This document shows, in pieces, positions 26,139 through 35,479 of a stretch of 64,000 bases of DNA (the stretch's first letter is position 1; the number at the start of each line of letters is the position of its first letter). Origin of the DNA: Lachnoclostridium sp. Marseille-P6806. GTDB taxonomy: Bacteria; Bacillota; Clostridia; Lachnospirales; Lachnospiraceae. The notes under the pieces were generated by a model, which saw nothing but the letters and a program-made list of their open reading frames with translations, ran no database searches and was not told the origin of the DNA. The stretch is taken from contig NZ_LR130575.1 of assembly GCF_900625025.1 (NCBI RefSeq), forward strand, positions 310,001 to 374,000, given 5' to 3'. A program made the translations under genes and the position numbers.

Positions 26139-27551
26139 ATGCACAGAGATGCGGATGCTTTTGAGAACCGTCCGGTAACCATGAACCGCAGCAACCATCT
26201 GCTCTCCATCGAAGAGCACATGTACATCCTTGACGACGTCAAAAAGCCGAACGTGTTCCGGAATATGTTTCCCTATGAGGAGATTCCCAAGATCCCGTTC
26301 AACGACCGCATCGTCCCGCACAACATGCCGGAGGATATCTGGATCACGGATACGACATTCCGCGACGGCCAGCAGTCGAGAGCGCCGTACTCCACGGAGC
26401 AGATCGTCCATATCTACGATGAGCTGCACCGGCTCGGCGGTCCGAACGGCATGATACGGGCGTCGGAATTTTTTCTGTACAGCAAAAAGGACCGGGACGC
26501 CGTTTACCGCTGCATGGAGAGGGGCTACCGCTATCCCGAGGTGACCAGCTGGATCCGCGCGAGCGAGGAGGATTTCCGGCTTGTCCGGGAGATCGGCATG
26601 AAAGAGACGGGGATTCTGGTTTCCTGCTCGGATTACCACATCTTTCTGAAGCTGAAGATGACGAGGCGGCAGGCGATGGAGCACTATCTGACCATTATCC
26701 GCGACTGCCTCGAGCAGGGCATCAGCCCCCGCTGTCATATGGAGGATATCACGCGGGCGGATATCTACGGCTATGTCGTGCCGTTCTGCCTTGAGCTGAT
26801 GAAGCTGCAGGAGGAGTACAAAATTCCGGTCAAGATCCGCGCCTGCGATACCATGGGCTACGGCGTGAACTATCCCGGCGCCGTGATTCCGCGTTCTGTG
26901 CCGGGCATCATCTACGCGATCCATACGCACGCCGGTGTGCCCAACGAGCAGATCGAGTGGCACGGACACAATGATTTTTACAAGGCGGTCGTCAACTCCT
27001 CGACGGCTTGGCTGTACGGCTGCTGCGGGGTCAACACCTCGCTCTTCGGAATCGGCGAGCGCACCGGCAACACGCCGCTGGAGGCCATGGTGTTTGAGTA
27101 CGCGCAGTTCAAGGGCGGCCTGAACGGCATGGACACGACGGTCATCACGGATCTCGCGCAGTATTACGAGAAAGAGATCGGCTATCCGATCCCGCCGATG
27201 ACGCCGTTTGTCGGAAAAAACTTCAATGTGACAAGAGCCGGCATTCACGCGGACGGCCTGCTCAAGAACGAGGAGATTTACAATGTATTCGATACGGACA
27301 AATTTCTGAAGCGCCCTCCGGTCGCGGCGGTCTCGAATACCTCGGGACTGGCCGGGGTGGCGCTCTGGATCAACAACAATTACAGTCTGCCGGAGGAACG
27401 GCAGGTGAGCAAGTCCGACGCGCTGGTCAGGCGCGTAAAGGAGTGGGTCGACGACCAGTATGCGGGCGGCCGTGTGACGGTGCTGACCGATGCGGAGCTG
27501 CAGATTGTGGTCGATGCCTGCGCAAGGGAGCTCGGCGTGGAGCTGGTCTGA
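26139..27551 (+). CDS. isopropylmalate/homocitrate synthase-family enzyme, probable Re-citrate synthase
   Basis: A 470-residue DRE-TIM metallolyase with the family signature DTTFRDGQQS near residue 70, the metal-binding WHGHNDFY, and GVNTSLFGIGERTGNTPLEAMVFEY. No LeuA-type C-terminal regulatory (dimerisation) domain is evident at this length. The family includes 2-isopropylmalate, homocitrate and Re-type citrate synthases. The neighbour two genes down is NADP-isocitrate dehydrogenase, so condensation of acetyl-CoA with oxaloacetate to citrate is the best guess. Isopropylmalate synthase remains possible. ATG 26139 has GGGAGGA upstream. A longer frame to 26040 crosses the palindrome and is non-homologous. 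Confidence 0.75.
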   Translation: MHRDADAFENRPVTMNRSNHLLSIEEHMYILDDVKKPNVFRNMFPYEEIPKIPFNDRIVPHNMPEDIWITDTTFRDGQQSRAPYSTEQIVHIYDELHRLGGPNGMIRASEFFLYSKKDRDAVYRCMERGYRYPEVTSWIRASEEDFRLVREIGMKETGILVSCSDYHIFLKLKMTRRQAMEHYLTIIRDCLEQGISPRCHMEDITRADIYGYVVPFCLELMKLQEEYKIPVKIRACDTMGYGVNYPGAVIPRSVPGIIYAIHTHAGVPNEQIEWHGHNDFYKAVVNSSTAWLYGCCGVNTSLFGIGERTGNTPLEAMVFEYAQFKGGLNGMDTTVITDLAQYYEKEIGYPIPPMTPFVGKNFNVTRAGIHADGLLKNEEIYNVFDTDKFLKRPPVAAVSNTSGLAGVALWINNNYSLPEERQVSKSDALVRRVKEWVDDQYAGGRVTVLTDAELQIVVDACARELGVELV

Positions 27552-27581
27552 GCGGCAGGAAAAGCAGGAGAAGAAAGAGCG

Positions 27582-28343
27582 ATGCGGGAATATAATGTAA
27601 AAAATGAGGTTTCGGACAGGTATTCGCTCCGGGGACGGGTCTTTACCCGTATCCGGGAGGATATTCTGAACGGAAAATACCAGGAGCATGAAGAGCTGAA
27701 AGAGCTTGCGATCGGCGAGGAGATGGGAGTTTCCCGCACGCCGGTCCGCGAGGCGTTCCGCCAGCTCGAGCTGGAGGGTCTGATTCAGATCATTCCCAAC
27801 CGGGGAGCATACGTCACCGGAATCAGCGCAAAGGATGTCCGGGATATCTACATGATACGCTCCCGGCTCGAGGGGCTGTGCGCGCGCTGGGCCACCGTCA
27901 ATATCACAGGGGAGCAGCTCGATGAGATGGAGGAGAACGTCTATCTTGCGGAATTTCATGCCGGAAAAGGGCATATGGATCAGATCACGGAGTTGGACAA
28001 TCGTTTTCATCATATTATGTATGATGCCTGCGGCTCCAAGATGCTCCAGCATCTTCTGATCGACTATCACCAGTATGTGCAGCGCGTCCGGAAGAAGACC
28101 CTCTCGACCGTCTCTCGCAGCACCGAGTCCAATAAGGAGCACCGGGCCCTGATGGAGGCGATCCGGGCGGGAAACGCCGATCTCGCGGAACGGCTGGCCC
28201 ATGAGCATATGCTGAACGCTTACGCCAATATGGAGCGCAGCGGGCTTCTGGACGCGGTCGGAGAGAGCACGCCTGCCGGTGAGAAAAGGAAGAGCGGAAC
28301 AGGAAAGCAGGACACAGCTCAGGATAGCGATTCCGGAGAGTAA
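27582..28343 (+). CDS. GntR family transcriptional regulator, FCD subfamily
   Basis: A 253-residue regulator. It has an N-terminal winged helix (about residues 10-80) with the GntR signature VSRTPVREAFRQLELEGLIQIIPNRGAYV, and a C-terminal all-helical FCD ligand-binding domain with the metal/ligand residues of the type LDNRFHHIMYDACG and EHRALMEAIRAGNADLAERLAHEHM. The last 25 residues are a polar tail. It sits between the citrate-synthase-like gene and icd, so it probably controls this group in response to a carboxylate. That is inference. AGGAGAAG precedes ATG 27582. Confidence 0.88.
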   Translation: MREYNVKNEVSDRYSLRGRVFTRIREDILNGKYQEHEELKELAIGEEMGVSRTPVREAFRQLELEGLIQIIPNRGAYVTGISAKDVRDIYMIRSRLEGLCARWATVNITGEQLDEMEENVYLAEFHAGKGHMDQITELDNRFHHIMYDACGSKMLQHLLIDYHQYVQRVRKKTLSTVSRSTESNKEHRALMEAIRAGNADLAERLAHEHMLNAYANMERSGLLDAVGESTPAGEKRKSGTGKQDTAQDSDSGE

Positions 28344-28379
28344 ACTTTCCTGAGAACAGATTTCCCGAATGGAGGAGCT

Positions 28380-29600
28380 ATGGACAAGACAGGAACAAAA
28401 ATAGCGATGAAGACGCCGCTCGTCGAGATGGACGGCGATGAGATGACCCGAGTGATCTGGAGAATGATCAAGGAGGATCTCCTCCTGCCTTATATCGATC
28501 TCCGGACGGAATACTATGATCTGGGGCTGCCGCACCGGGACGAGACGGACGATCAGGTCACGGCGGACTCCGCCGAGGCGGCGAAGAAATACGGCGTTGC
28601 CGTGAAATGCGCCACCATCACTCCGAATGACGCGAGAGTGAAAGAGTACGGGCTGAAAAAGATGTACAAAAGCCCGAACGGTACGATCCGTGCCGCTCTT
28701 GACGGCACCGTATTCCGCGCGCCGATTCTCGTAAAGGGCATTGAGCCGTATGTCCGGAGCTGGAAAAAGCCGATCACGCTTGCTCGCCACGCCTACGGAG
28801 ACATCTACCGGAATACGGAGCTGCGCGTGCCGGGACCCGGCCGGGCGGAGCTGGTATTCACCGGAGCAGACGGACACGAAGTCCGTCAGCCTGTCTTTGA
28901 TTTTGCGGAGGCCGGCGTGATTCAGGGAATGCACAACCGCGATTCCTCCATCGAGAGCTTTGCGCGCGCCTGCTTCCGCTACGCGATCTCTGTCCGGGAA
29001 GATCTCTGGTTTTCGACCAAGGACACGATATCCAAGATCTATGACGGCCGGTTCCGCGATGTGTTCCAGTCGCTTTATGAGAGGGAATACCGGGAGGAGA
29101 TGGACCGCATCGGAACAAAATATTTCTACACCCTGATCGATGATGCCGTGGCGCGCGTGATCCGTTCCGAGGGCGGCTTTGTCTGGGCTTTGAAGAATTA
29201 TGACGGCGATGTGATGAGCGACATGATGGCGGCGGCGTTCGGCTCCCTTGCCATGATGACCTCGATCCTCGTGAGTCCTGACGGCGTTTATGAATACGAG
29301 GCGGCTCACGGGACGGTGCAGCGCCATTACTACAAATACCAGAAAGGCGAACCGACCAGCACCAATTCGGTGGCCACAATTTACGCGTGGACCGGCGCGC
29401 TCCGGAAGCGGGGAGAACTGGATGCGATCCCGGAGCTGATTCGTTTTGCCGATGCGCTTGACGCCGCCGTGTTGGAGACCATCGAATCGGGCCGCATGAC
29501 GGGAGACCTCGCGTCGATATCCACGATCCCGGATGCAAAGGTGCTCGGGACGGAGGAGTTTATTCTGGCTGTGCGTGATACGCTGGAGCGGAAGCTCTGA
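28380..29600 (+). CDS. icd: isocitrate dehydrogenase, NADP-dependent (eukaryote-like class)
   Basis: A 406-residue enzyme beginning [27 protein letters not shown], characteristic of the homodimeric class shared with eukaryotic NADP-IDH. It contains the substrate loop [20 protein letters not shown], the metal-binding [19 protein letters not shown] and the cofactor-binding [30 protein letters not shown]. It oxidises isocitrate to 2-oxoglutarate and supplies NADPH. GGAGGAGCT immediately precedes ATG 28380. It converges on the ABC-F gene with only seven bases between stops, and I see no separate terminator. Confidence 0.93.
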   Translation: MDKTGTKIAMKTPLVEMDGDEMTRVIWRMIKEDLLLPYIDLRTEYYDLGLPHRDETDDQVTADSAEAAKKYGVAVKCATITPNDARVKEYGLKKMYKSPNGTIRAALDGTVFRAPILVKGIEPYVRSWKKPITLARHAYGDIYRNTELRVPGPGRAELVFTGADGHEVRQPVFDFAEAGVIQGMHNRDSSIESFARACFRYAISVREDLWFSTKDTISKIYDGRFRDVFQSLYEREYREEMDRIGTKYFYTLIDDAVARVIRSEGGFVWALKNYDGDVMSDMMAAAFGSLAMMTSILVSPDGVYEYEAAHGTVQRHYYKYQKGEPTSTNSVATIYAWTGALRKRGELDAIPELIRFADALDAAVLETIESGRMTGDLASISTIPDAKVLGTEEFILAVRDTLERKL

Positions 29601-29607
29601 GGGCCGC

Positions 29608-31623
29608 TTACTCCTCCTGAAGCTCCTCCCACTCTTCATAGAGGCCGGAAAGCTCCGCCTCATTTTCATCCCGCTCTTTCTGAAGACGGGAGAGCAGGAC
29701 AAGGTCTGTGCCGTTTTCTGCCATTTCTTCGTCGATTTTCCCGTTCCGGGCTTCGAGCTCCGCGATGCGCTCCTCGCATTGCCGGAGCTCGTTCTGTCTC
29801 CTGCGGAGCCGGGCCTGTTCTTCTTTCTGCGCTTTCCAGTCCTGCGCGGCGGCGCCTCCCTCCGCGGCGCCGCAGGAGAGGGAGGCCGTGCCCGGGCTTC
29901 CCGACGCTTTGGCATCTCTTCCGGGGACGTCCGTCATCCCCGTGACGGCAGCGCCGGCCTTTGCAAGAAGCGCATGTTCCACCTCGGCGGATTTTTCCAG
30001 ATAAAAGTCATAATTGCCGAAATAGCAGGCGGGCGGCTCCGCATCGCTGTGTCCCGGATAGTCCAGCACAACCCCGCGGGTGAGAGAGAGGATGCGGCTC
30101 GCCGTCCGGTTGATGAAATACCGGTCGTGGGACACATAGAACACGGTGCCCTCATAGGAATTCAGTGCGTTTTCAAGAACCTCCCTGGATACCATATCAA
30201 GATGGTTTGTCGGCTCGTCGAGAATCAGGAAATTGCACTGGCTGAGCATCAGCTTGGCCAGCGAGACACGGCCCTTTTCCCCGCCGGAGAGCGCAGAAAT
30301 CTGTTTGAATACTTCCTCTCCGGTAAAGAGAAATGCGGCGAGGAGGTTCCGGATCTGCGTGTTTGTCATGTCCGGATAGGCAAAGGCGATCTCCTCAAAG
30401 ACCGTGTTCCTGTCGTTCAGAACATGGTGCTCTTGGTCGTAGTAGCCGATGTGGACATTGACGCCGGTTCGGATGAGCCCCTCAAGAGGAGCAAGCAGAC
30501 CGTTGATCAGGCGCAGCAGCGTTGTTTTGCCGCTCCCGTTGTCTCCGATCAGTGCGACATGCTCTCCGCGGCGGATATCAAAGGAACTATTCCGGAAAAG
30601 CGTGTTGTCCCCGAACGCCATTCCCAGCTCCTCGATATGAAGCACGTCGCGGCCGCTCTGAATGCAGGGCTTTAATGTAAAGCGCATCTTGTCGCTTACT
30701 TCCTGCGGGCGGTCGAGCACCTCCATCTTTTCCAGCAGCTTTTCCCTCGATTCCGCGCGGCGGATCGATTTTTCCCGGTTGAATTGCCGAAGCTTGCTGA
30801 TAACCTCCTCCTGACGGCGGATCTCCGCCTGATTGTTCAGCCATGCGTGCATCTGCTCCTCGCGCAGCTTTTTCTTCCTCTCTGCGTAGGAGGAATAGTT
30901 CCCGGAAAAAACCATGGAATGCGTATGATCAAGCTCAATGACCTTGGTGACGATGCGGTCAAGGAAATACCGGTCGTGGGAGACGATGAGGACGGCGCTC
31001 TTCGACGACAGGAGAAAGCTCTCCAGCCAGCGTATGCTGGCCATGTCAAGGTGATTTGTCGGCTCGTCGAGGATGATGAGATCTGGGCGCTGGAGGAGGA
31101 GCTTTCCCAGCGCAACGCGGGTTTTCTGTCCCCCCGAAAGCGTCGAGATGCCCTGATCCTGTTCCTCCCCGGAAAAGCCCAGTCCGTTCAGCACCGCGTT
31201 TACCTCGCCGCGCCAGCCGTAGCCGTTTTCGTTCCGGAACTGATCCTGCAGCAAAAGATATTCGTTCATAAGAGAATCCAGATCCGCGCCGGACACCTGC
31301 GCCATGCGGGCTTCATATTCCGTGAGCCGCCGCTCCATATCGATGACCGGCTGCTTTACCGCGGTGAGCTCCTCCCGCACCGTGTGTCCGGAATCGACGT
31401 TCTGCCTCTGCGCGAGATAGCCGACGCTCAGATCCCTGACGCGGGAGACCGTGCCGGAATCCGGCTCCAGCTCGCCCAGAAGAATCTTAAGAAGCGTGGT
31501 TTTTCCGGCGCCGTTGATGCCGATTATGGCGGCCTTTTCTCCTTTTTCGAGCTGAAAGCTGACATCCTGAAGAACCGGCTTCTCAAGAAATGCTTTATGG
31601 ATATGATGTGTTGCGAGAATCAT
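29608..31623 (-). CDS. ABC-F family ATPase
   Basis: A 671-residue soluble protein with two ABC domains and no membrane segments. The first has Walker A GINGAGKTT, signature STLSGGQKTRVALG and a LDEPTNHLD Walker B. The second has GDNGSGKTT, SALSGGEKGRVSLA and LDEPTNHLD. The interdomain linker is charged and helical. A C-terminal coiled coil (RRRQNELRQCEERIAELEARN and on) follows a Gly/Ala-rich stretch. ABC-F proteins act on the ribosome as translation factors or antibiotic protectors. This one resembles the YdiF/Uup type, but the subgroup cannot be fixed by eye. It diverges from rex. Confidence 0.88.
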   Translation of the reverse strand: MILATHHIHKAFLEKPVLQDVSFQLEKGEKAAIIGINGAGKTTLLKILLGELEPDSGTVSRVRDLSVGYLAQRQNVDSGHTVREELTAVKQPVIDMERRLTEYEARMAQVSGADLDSLMNEYLLLQDQFRNENGYGWRGEVNAVLNGLGFSGEEQDQGISTLSGGQKTRVALGKLLLQRPDLIILDEPTNHLDMASIRWLESFLLSSKSAVLIVSHDRYFLDRIVTKVIELDHTHSMVFSGNYSSYAERKKKLREEQMHAWLNNQAEIRRQEEVISKLRQFNREKSIRRAESREKLLEKMEVLDRPQEVSDKMRFTLKPCIQSGRDVLHIEELGMAFGDNTLFRNSSFDIRRGEHVALIGDNGSGKTTLLRLINGLLAPLEGLIRTGVNVHIGYYDQEHHVLNDRNTVFEEIAFAYPDMTNTQIRNLLAAFLFTGEEVFKQISALSGGEKGRVSLAKLMLSQCNFLILDEPTNHLDMVSREVLENALNSYEGTVFYVSHDRYFINRTASRILSLTRGVVLDYPGHSDAEPPACYFGNYDFYLEKSAEVEHALLAKAGAAVTGMTDVPGRDAKASGSPGTASLSCGAAEGGAAAQDWKAQKEEQARLRRRQNELRQCEERIAELEARNGKIDEEMAENGTDLVLLSRLQKERDENEAELSGLYEEWEELQEE

Positions 31624-31688
31624 GAAAAAATACCGTTTCCTTTCAAGCCGGCGGGCTTCTGATCGGGCCGGCGTGCGTTCTGCATCCT

Positions 31689-31717
31689 AATGTACATGCT
31701 GCACTCCGGGGTGTCAA
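31689..31717 (-). promoter_or_regulatory. promoter of the ABC-F gene
   Basis: On the minus strand TTGACA (31717-31712), 17 bases, TACATT (31694-31689). It lies five bases from the rex operator/promoter in the divergent gap. Confidence 0.65.
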
Positions 31718-31722
31718 ACACA

Positions 31723-31751
31723 TTGACAACAATTTAACAGACGATTATACT
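31723..31751 (+). promoter_or_regulatory. rex promoter overlapping a Rex-like operator
   Basis: TTGACA (31723-31728), 17-base spacer, TATACT (31746-31751). TTGACAACAATTTAACAG (31723-31740) matches the known Rex box TTGTTAANNNNTTAACAA at 11 of 14 fixed positions and covers the -35 element, suggesting autorepression relieved by NADH. Confidence 0.65.
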
Positions 31752-31799
31752 AATTGTCAGGAAAATCGGCACAGTTTCACCGGACGGAGGGTTCGCACG

Positions 31800-32444
31800 T
31801 TGGATGAAAAAGAGATTTCACAGGCGGTCATCGGACGGCTTCCGCGGTACTACCGCTATCTGGGCGAACTTAGGAGCGAGGGGACCGAGAGGATATCCTC
31901 GCGGGAGCTGAGCCGGCTGATGCATGTCACGGCCTCGCAGATCCGTCAGGATTTCAATAATTTCGGAGGCTTCGGCCAGCAGGGCTACGGCTATAACGTG
32001 GAATATCTCTATCAGGAAATCGGGAAGATTCTCGGACTGGATAAGCTCCACAATCTGATCCTTATCGGAGCCGGAAAACTGGGACAGGCGCTGGTCAATT
32101 ATATGAATTACCGGAACAGAGGCTTTATTTTCCGCGGTGCGTTTGACGTGGGCGAGTCTGTCGTGGGGCGCAGCATCGGTTCGGTGCAGGTCTATCCCAT
32201 GGAGAAAATGGAGGCCTTTATCCGGAGCCATGATATTGACATCGCCGTTCTCACTGTGCCGAAGACGGAGGCTGCCGCCATTGCGGAGAGGCTCGTGAAA
32301 TGCAATATCAAGGCGATCTGGAACTTTGCGCATACCGATCTCCCGGTTCCGGAAACCATTCAGGTGGAAAATGTTCATCTGTCGGACAGCCTCATGAAGC
32401 TGTCCTACAATCTGCATCGTTTTGAGAACGAGGGCGGAAAATGA
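31800..32444 (+). CDS. rex: redox-sensing transcriptional repressor Rex
   Basis: A 214-residue repressor that senses the NADH/NAD+ ratio. It has an N-terminal winged helix (about residues 5-75: SRELSRLMHVTASQIRQDFNNFG) and a Rossmann NAD(H)-binding domain starting at LILIGAGKLGQALVNY. A domain-swapped C-terminal helix lies near LMKLSYNLHRFEN. The initiator is TTG at 31800, preceded by GGAGGG nine bases upstream. The nearby ATG 31804 is out of frame. The gene overlaps by ATGA an upstream in-frame extension of nnrE. In anaerobes Rex controls fermentation and redox genes. Confidence 0.93.
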   Translation: MDEKEISQAVIGRLPRYYRYLGELRSEGTERISSRELSRLMHVTASQIRQDFNNFGGFGQQGYGYNVEYLYQEIGKILGLDKLHNLILIGAGKLGQALVNYMNYRNRGFIFRGAFDVGESVVGRSIGSVQVYPMEKMEAFIRSHDIDIAVLTVPKTEAAAIAERLVKCNIKAIWNFAHTDLPVPETIQVENVHLSDSLMKLSYNLHRFENEGGK

Positions 32445-32548
32445 ACCGGCGAACCGGGCGGGGGAGAGCTTCTGCGGCAGAAAAAACGTGTCTGTCTGCG
32501 GCGGCTCTCCTTTTTCACACAGGAGCGGAGAGCGGGACGGAGCGGCTT

Positions 32549-34216
32549 ATGGAATATTTACTGAGCGGAACAGAGATGAGCGCAGCCGATCAATATACGC
32601 AGAACGTCATCGGCATCCCCGGCATGGTTCTGATGGAAAGGGCGGCGCTGGCGACGGCGGAGGAGATCGCCGCAAGGCTTCCCGCGAAGAGGCAGGGCCG
32701 GCGCAGCAGAGTATGGATCGCTGCGGGCGGCGGAAGCAACGGGGGCGACGGTCTTGCCGTCGGACGTCTCCTCTTAGAGCGTGGATATGAGGTGAGCATT
32801 ACCGTGCTTCGCAGCGGAGGGCCGCCGGGCTCTCTCTTTGAAAGACAGCGGCGTATTCTTGCGCAGCTTTGCATCCCCTGCGGGAGGGCGGATGCCGAAA
32901 CACTGGATGGGATTCCGGCAGGCGTTCCGGACGCTGTGGTGGACGCCATATTCGGTACGGGCTTTTCGCGGACGCCGGCGGGTCTGGCTGCTGCCATGAT
33001 CGAAGCCGTGAACGAGTGCAGAGAGCGGGGCGCAGTGGTGTTTGCCGTCGACATTCCCTCCGGCGTCCGTGCCGGAAACGGAGAAATTCCCGGGGCGGCA
33101 GTACAGGCCGATATCACGGTTACCTATGGCTTTCGCAAGCTCGGGCAGCTTCTCTATCCCGGCGCCTCTGCCTGCGGAGAGGTGATACTCCGCGATATCG
33201 GCATTCCCGGGGCGGCGGTCCGCGGCGTGACGGAGGACGGGCGGCCCGGCGGCCGAAGCGTTCAGCCGTGCTTTACCATGGATCGGCAGGATATTTCCGC
33301 CCTCCTGCTGCGGCGAGGAGATTTTCACAAGGGAAATTACGGAAAAGTGCTGTTTCTTGCGGGGAGCAGAGGCATGGCGGGCGCCGCGCTTCTCTGTGCC
33401 GCAGCGGCGTTTCGTTCCGGCGCGGGCATGGTGAGGCTCGTCACGCCGGAGGAGAACCGGGCTGTCCTGCAGGCGGCTCTCCCGGAGGCGACGCTTCACA
33501 GCTACGACGGCAAAATAGGCAGGAGCCGCGAGGCAAGAGAGCGCTTCTATGAGGCGCTGCGTGAGGATGTTGACTGGGCGGACTGCATCGCGGCCGGACC
33601 GGGAATCGGAAGAAACGAGGTGTCAGCCAAAGCGCTCCGTGCTATACTGGAGCTCGTGGATGAACCGGCCTTTTCCGGCAAAACGCTGGTGGCGGATGCG
33701 GATGCCCTGTATTTTCTTGCGTCCGACCCGGGGCTTTTTTCACTCCTTGCGCAGCGGCCGGAATCGGTCTCGCTGATTCTTACGCCTCATCCGGGGGAAT
33801 ATGCCGCGCTGACGGGCCGGGATATTTCCGAGGCCGCGGCGTACGGGGACGCCGGGGAAGAAGCGCTGGTCTCACAGCTCCATGCCGTTCTGGTGCGCAA
33901 GAATGCAAGAACACGGATCACGGAGGAGAAGGGCGGACGATTTCTTGTCTCCGCGGGGAACGACGGCATGGCGACCGCCGGCTCGGGAGATGTTCTCTCC
34001 GGAATTACTGCGGCGGTCTGCGCAAGGCTTCGTCAGCTGGCCGGAAACGGCAGACCGGACGATATGCTGCCCGCGGAATTTAACGGCAGCCGCGCGTTTG
34101 CCGCAGCCTGCGCCGCGGCGCAGCTTCATGCGCTTGCCGGAGATGCCGCCGCGGAGCGCCTCGGAAGAGATTTCATGAAAGCGGGAGATATTGCCGAGTC
34201 ACTGAGAGTATGGTAA
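32549..34216 (+). CDS. nnr: bifunctional NAD(P)H-hydrate epimerase / ADP-dependent NAD(P)HX dehydratase
   Basis: A 555-residue YjeF-type repair enzyme. The N-terminal epimerase domain (about residues 1-220) starts MEYLLSGTEMSAADQYT and contains AGGGSNGGDGLAVGRLL. The C-terminal kinase-like dehydratase domain has HKGNYGKVLFLAGSRGMAGAALLCA and the nucleotide-binding GNDGMATAGSGDVLSGI. Together they recover NAD(P)H from its hydrated form. I chose ATG 32549 because homology starts there. An in-frame ATG at 32441 overlaps the rex stop and would add 36 low-complexity residues, so translational coupling from rex is a real alternative. Confidence 0.9.
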   Translation: MEYLLSGTEMSAADQYTQNVIGIPGMVLMERAALATAEEIAARLPAKRQGRRSRVWIAAGGGSNGGDGLAVGRLLLERGYEVSITVLRSGGPPGSLFERQRRILAQLCIPCGRADAETLDGIPAGVPDAVVDAIFGTGFSRTPAGLAAAMIEAVNECRERGAVVFAVDIPSGVRAGNGEIPGAAVQADITVTYGFRKLGQLLYPGASACGEVILRDIGIPGAAVRGVTEDGRPGGRSVQPCFTMDRQDISALLLRRGDFHKGNYGKVLFLAGSRGMAGAALLCAAAAFRSGAGMVRLVTPEENRAVLQAALPEATLHSYDGKIGRSREARERFYEALREDVDWADCIAAGPGIGRNEVSAKALRAILELVDEPAFSGKTLVADADALYFLASDPGLFSLLAQRPESVSLILTPHPGEYAALTGRDISEAAAYGDAGEEALVSQLHAVLVRKNARTRITEEKGGRFLVSAGNDGMATAGSGDVLSGITAAVCARLRQLAGNGRPDDMLPAEFNGSRAFAAACAAAQLHALAGDAAAERLGRDFMKAGDIAESLRVW

Positions 34217-35391
34217 TTGCTATGATACACAACGAACATCGGAGGATCCGCGCGGTCGTGGATCTGGATGCTTTGCGCTATAATATGGAGAGTATGCACC
34301 GGCGTCTTGCGCCGGGCACAAAGATTGCCGCCGTCATTAAGGCGGACGGCTACGGCTGCGGCGCGGTGCCGGTCGCACGGGCGATCGACGATCTGCCGTA
34401 CCTCTGGGGATACTGCACCGCCACGATTGAGGAGGCGGAGCTTCTCCGGAAAAGCGGAATCAGACGGCCGGTTCTTCTTCTGGGCTACGTCTTTCCCTTC
34501 TGCTATACCCAGCTTGCTCTCGAGGAAATCCGTCCCTCCGTATTCCGGGAGGATATGCTGGAGGAGCTGCGCGGCGCGGCGGAAAAGGCGGGGAGAACCA
34601 TACGGATCTTTATCGCCGTGGATACCGGCATGACCCGGATCGGGATCCGTCCGGACGACAGCGGGCTTGCCTTTGTGCGGAAAGCCGCCGAAACGCCGGA
34701 GCTTGCAATTGAGGGGATTTTCACGCATTTTGCACGGGCCGATGAGGCTGACAAGACGAGCGCCCTGCAGCAGCTTGCGCGCTTCAATGCGTTTACCGGA
34801 CGGATCGAGCGGGAGCTTGGCCTCCGCATACCGATCCGCACCTGCTCCAACAGCGCCGGTATTCTGGATCTGCCGGAGGCGAATCTTGATATGGTGCGGG
34901 CCGGCGTCACGATGTATGGCCTGTGGCCCTCGGAGGCGGTGTCGAGAGCTGCCGCGCCTCTCATGCCCGTGATGTCGCTCTATTCCTCCGTGGTCTATGT
35001 TCAGACGGTTCCGGAGGGAACGCCCGTAAGCTACGGCGGAACCTTTGTCACGGAAAAAGAGACGCGCATCGCGACGATCTCGGCGGGATATGACGACGGC
35101 TATGCGAGATCCCTTTCAGGGCGCGGAGCGTATGTGCTGATCCGCGGGAAGAGGGCGCCGGTTCTCGGGAGAATCTGCATGGATCAGTTCATGGCGGATG
35201 TCACGGATATTCCGCGGGTCTGCGAGGGAGACACCGTCACGCTGATCGGGCGGGACGGGGACGAGCAGATTACGATGGAGCAGCTCGGCGATCTCTCCGG
35301 GCGCTTCAATTACGAGTTCCAGTGCTGCATCAGCAAACGGGTTCCCCGGGTCTATCTTCGGGACGGCCGCATCCTGCCCTCCCCGGAATAA
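34210..35391 (+). CDS. alr: alanine racemase
   Basis: A 393-residue PLP enzyme making D-alanine for peptidoglycan. Lys44 in AAVIKADGYGCGAV is the PLP lysine. The alpha/beta barrel continues through DTGMTRIGIR, GIFTHFARAD and NSAGILD. The C-terminal beta domain holds ISAGYDDGYAR (catalytic Tyr region) and GRICMDQFMADVT. ATG 34210 overlaps the nnr stop, and ATG 34222 (MIHNEHRRIRAVVD) is an equally good start. The yebC -35 box begins one base after its stop codon. Confidence 0.94.
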   Translation: MVIAMIHNEHRRIRAVVDLDALRYNMESMHRRLAPGTKIAAVIKADGYGCGAVPVARAIDDLPYLWGYCTATIEEAELLRKSGIRRPVLLLGYVFPFCYTQLALEEIRPSVFREDMLEELRGAAEKAGRTIRIFIAVDTGMTRIGIRPDDSGLAFVRKAAETPELAIEGIFTHFARADEADKTSALQQLARFNAFTGRIERELGLRIPIRTCSNSAGILDLPEANLDMVRAGVTMYGLWPSEAVSRAAAPLMPVMSLYSSVVYVQTVPEGTPVSYGGTFVTEKETRIATISAGYDDGYARSLSGRGAYVLIRGKRAPVLGRICMDQFMADVTDIPRVCEGDTVTLIGRDGDEQITMEQLGDLSGRFNYEFQCCISKRVPRVYLRDGRILPSPE

Positions 35392-35421
35392 TTGACTGCG
35401 GGAGCGGCGCAGTGCTATAAT
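35392..35421 (+). promoter_or_regulatory. promoter of yebC
   Basis: TTGACT (35392-35397), 18-base spacer, perfect TATAAT (35416-35421), beginning directly after the alr stop codon. Confidence 0.8.
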
Positions 35422-35479
35422 TTCCGGGTTCATAAGATCGCGGACGATCTGTATTCCACGAAAGAGGTGTGAGGTTTTT

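Noticed and set aside
23478-29915. A 2145-residue open frame on the minus strand under leuS, the citrate-synthase-like gene, gntR and icd
   Set aside because: All four plus-strand genes happen to lie in the same frame, and the antisense frame is codon-aligned with them. Stops there would require sense codons TTA, CTA or TCA, which are rare in this GC-rich genome. The translation is Arg/His-rich with no domain.
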